Position numbers and translations under genes: made by a program. Shown here piece by piece: positions 31,754 through 32,565 of a DNA stretch of 32,565 bases. Position 1 is the first letter of the stretch. The number at the start of each line of letters is the position of its first letter. The notes beneath the pieces are model-generated. The model was not told the origin of the DNA and made no database searches. It was given only the letters and a program-made list of their open reading frames with translations. Location of the stretch: contig DBLZ01000039.1 of assembly GCA_002297545.1 (NCBI GenBank), positions 1 through 32,565 of the forward strand, given 5' to 3'. This DNA is from Prevotellaceae bacterium UBA711 (GTDB lineage Bacteria; Bacteroidota; Bacteroidia; Bacteroidales; Bacteroidaceae).

Positions 31754-32565
31754 ATGACGAATGAAGATATGGTGCAACATGCGCATCTGGTGATAATGGC
31801 AGGGGGAATAGGCAGCCGCTTTTGGCCTATGAGTACTCCCGAGCGCCCGAAACAGTTTGTTGATGTCCTGGGTACCGGACGTACGTTTCTGCAGATGACG
31901 GTGGATCGCTTCAAGGGTTTGGTGGCTCATGACCACATTTGGGTAGTGACAAGCCGTAACTATAAGGACATGGTGATGGAACAACTGCCGGACATGCCTG
32001 CCGGCAACATTCTGTTGGAGCCATGTCGCAGGAACACGGCACCGTGCATAGCATACGCCGCATGGCGCATAAAGAGCGTGGACCCCAAGGCCACACTCGT
32101 GGTCAGTCCTTCCGACCATCTGGTGCTGGACGTGCCTGAGTTCCAGCGTGTGGTGCGTAACTCGTTGGATTTCGCCTTCGAGTCTGATTCCATTGTCACT
32201 CTTGGCATGAAGCCCACACGCCCGGAAACAGGGTATGGTTACATACAAGCCAATATGGCAGAACGCAGTATGCGCAATAAGGAAATCTTCCAAGTAGAGT
32301 CATTCCGGGAAAAACCAAACCTTGAAACAGCGCAACAGTATATCAAACACAACAATTATTTCTGGAATGCCGGCATCTTCGTGTGGAATGTCAGTACCAT
32401 AGTCAACGCATTCCGTATGTACCAACCCGCTATAAGCCGCATCTTCGAGTCCATGATGGATGTTTACGGTACAGATAAGGAACAGGCAGCCATCAACGAA
32501 CACTACGCCGAGTGCGAGAATATATCCGTTGACTATGCTATCATGGAGAAGGCGGAAGCCATTTT
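31754..32565 (+). CDS. Mannose-1-phosphate guanylyltransferase (3' partial)
   Basis: First 270 codons of a GDP-mannose pyrophosphorylase; the frame runs off the window. It starts at the ATG at 31754. The nucleotide-binding loop is VIMAGGIGSRFWPMSTPERPKQF (about residues 13-35), followed by EPCRRNTAPCIAYAA, SPSDH (metal-binding Asp), TGYGYI and FREKP, the latter close to the FVEKP active-site motif. NAGIFVWNV is also typical. It makes GDP-mannose for envelope glycans from mannose-1-phosphate and GTP. Whether a PMI domain follows cannot be seen. Confidence 0.93.
   Translation, partial: MTNEDMVQHAHLVIMAGGIGSRFWPMSTPERPKQFVDVLGTGRTFLQMTVDRFKGLVAHDHIWVVTSRNYKDMVMEQLPDMPAGNILLEPCRRNTAPCIAYAAWRIKSVDPKATLVVSPSDHLVLDVPEFQRVVRNSLDFAFESDSIVTLGMKPTRPETGYGYIQANMAERSMRNKEIFQVESFREKPNLETAQQYIKHNNYFWNAGIFVWNVSTIVNAFRMYQPAISRIFESMMDVYGTDKEQAAINEHYAECENISVDYAIMEKAEAI

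Noticed and set aside
1..32565. CRISPR array, prophage or toxin-antitoxin locus
   Set aside because: No regularly spaced direct repeats, no phage structural genes and no small toxin/antitoxin pairs were seen on either strand.

Overview
The window looks like a chromosomal stretch from a Bacteroidales bacterium (Bacteroidaceae/Prevotellaceae-like; genus not resolvable from this sequence alone). The evidence is the repeated promoter -7 element TAnnTTTG, several with a TTTG or TTG box 19-20 nt upstream. Shine-Dalgarno sites are essentially absent. Bacteroidetes-specific families occur (DUF4270, the short 'starch synthase-like' protein beside panC, an S16 protein with a long Ala/Glu tail), and many lipoproteins carry a simple lipobox. 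Base composition looks moderate, about half G+C by eye.

Layout. 1-1743 (+): end of a GH25 lysozyme, then rubrerythrin and rubredoxin, an oxidative-stress pair. 1744-2346: gene-free, with inverted repeats. 2347-3973 (-): panC, panD and methylmalonyl-CoA epimerase in one operon. 4161-10048 (+), divergent from panC: a GT5-only starch-synthase-like protein, a DUF4270 lipoprotein and a large nuclease-helicase. 10199-12705 (+): a DUF3298-type lipoprotein and a clan GH-D-like glycosidase lipoprotein. 12977-15179 (-): rpsP, then DUF721/DciA-like and recF. 15355-20651 (+): a TPR membrane protein, ribH, a WecA/MraY-type phosphoglycosyl transferase, an MsbA-type ABC exporter and a LuxR-type regulator with a degenerate receiver. 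20666-24538 (-): a compact four-gene operon with its own promoter. 24983-25969 (+): manA. 25970-26760: repeats, including a foldback MITE-like element with a direct repeat at its ends. 26767-28922 (-): tRNA-Trp and a RelA/SpoT homologue whose synthetase domain is degenerate. 29125-32565 (+): fabD, a cytoplasmic GH13 enzyme and the start of a mannose-1-phosphate guanylyltransferase.

The best candidate for an undescribed system is the operon at 20666-24538. In transcription order it encodes a HisC/CobD-fold PLP enzyme, a LicC/PntC-like cytidylyltransferase, a CDP-alcohol phosphotransferase with an unusual active-site motif, and a multi-TM flippase-like protein. That order matches a plausible route: make a phosphorylated amino-alcohol, activate it with CTP, attach it to a lipid or polyprenol, then move the product across the membrane. 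The substrate cannot be read from the sequence. Neighbouring envelope genes (WecA-like, MsbA-like, ManA, ManC) fit an envelope-building region.

All calls come from reading motifs and layout by eye; no database search, structure prediction or folding program was run.
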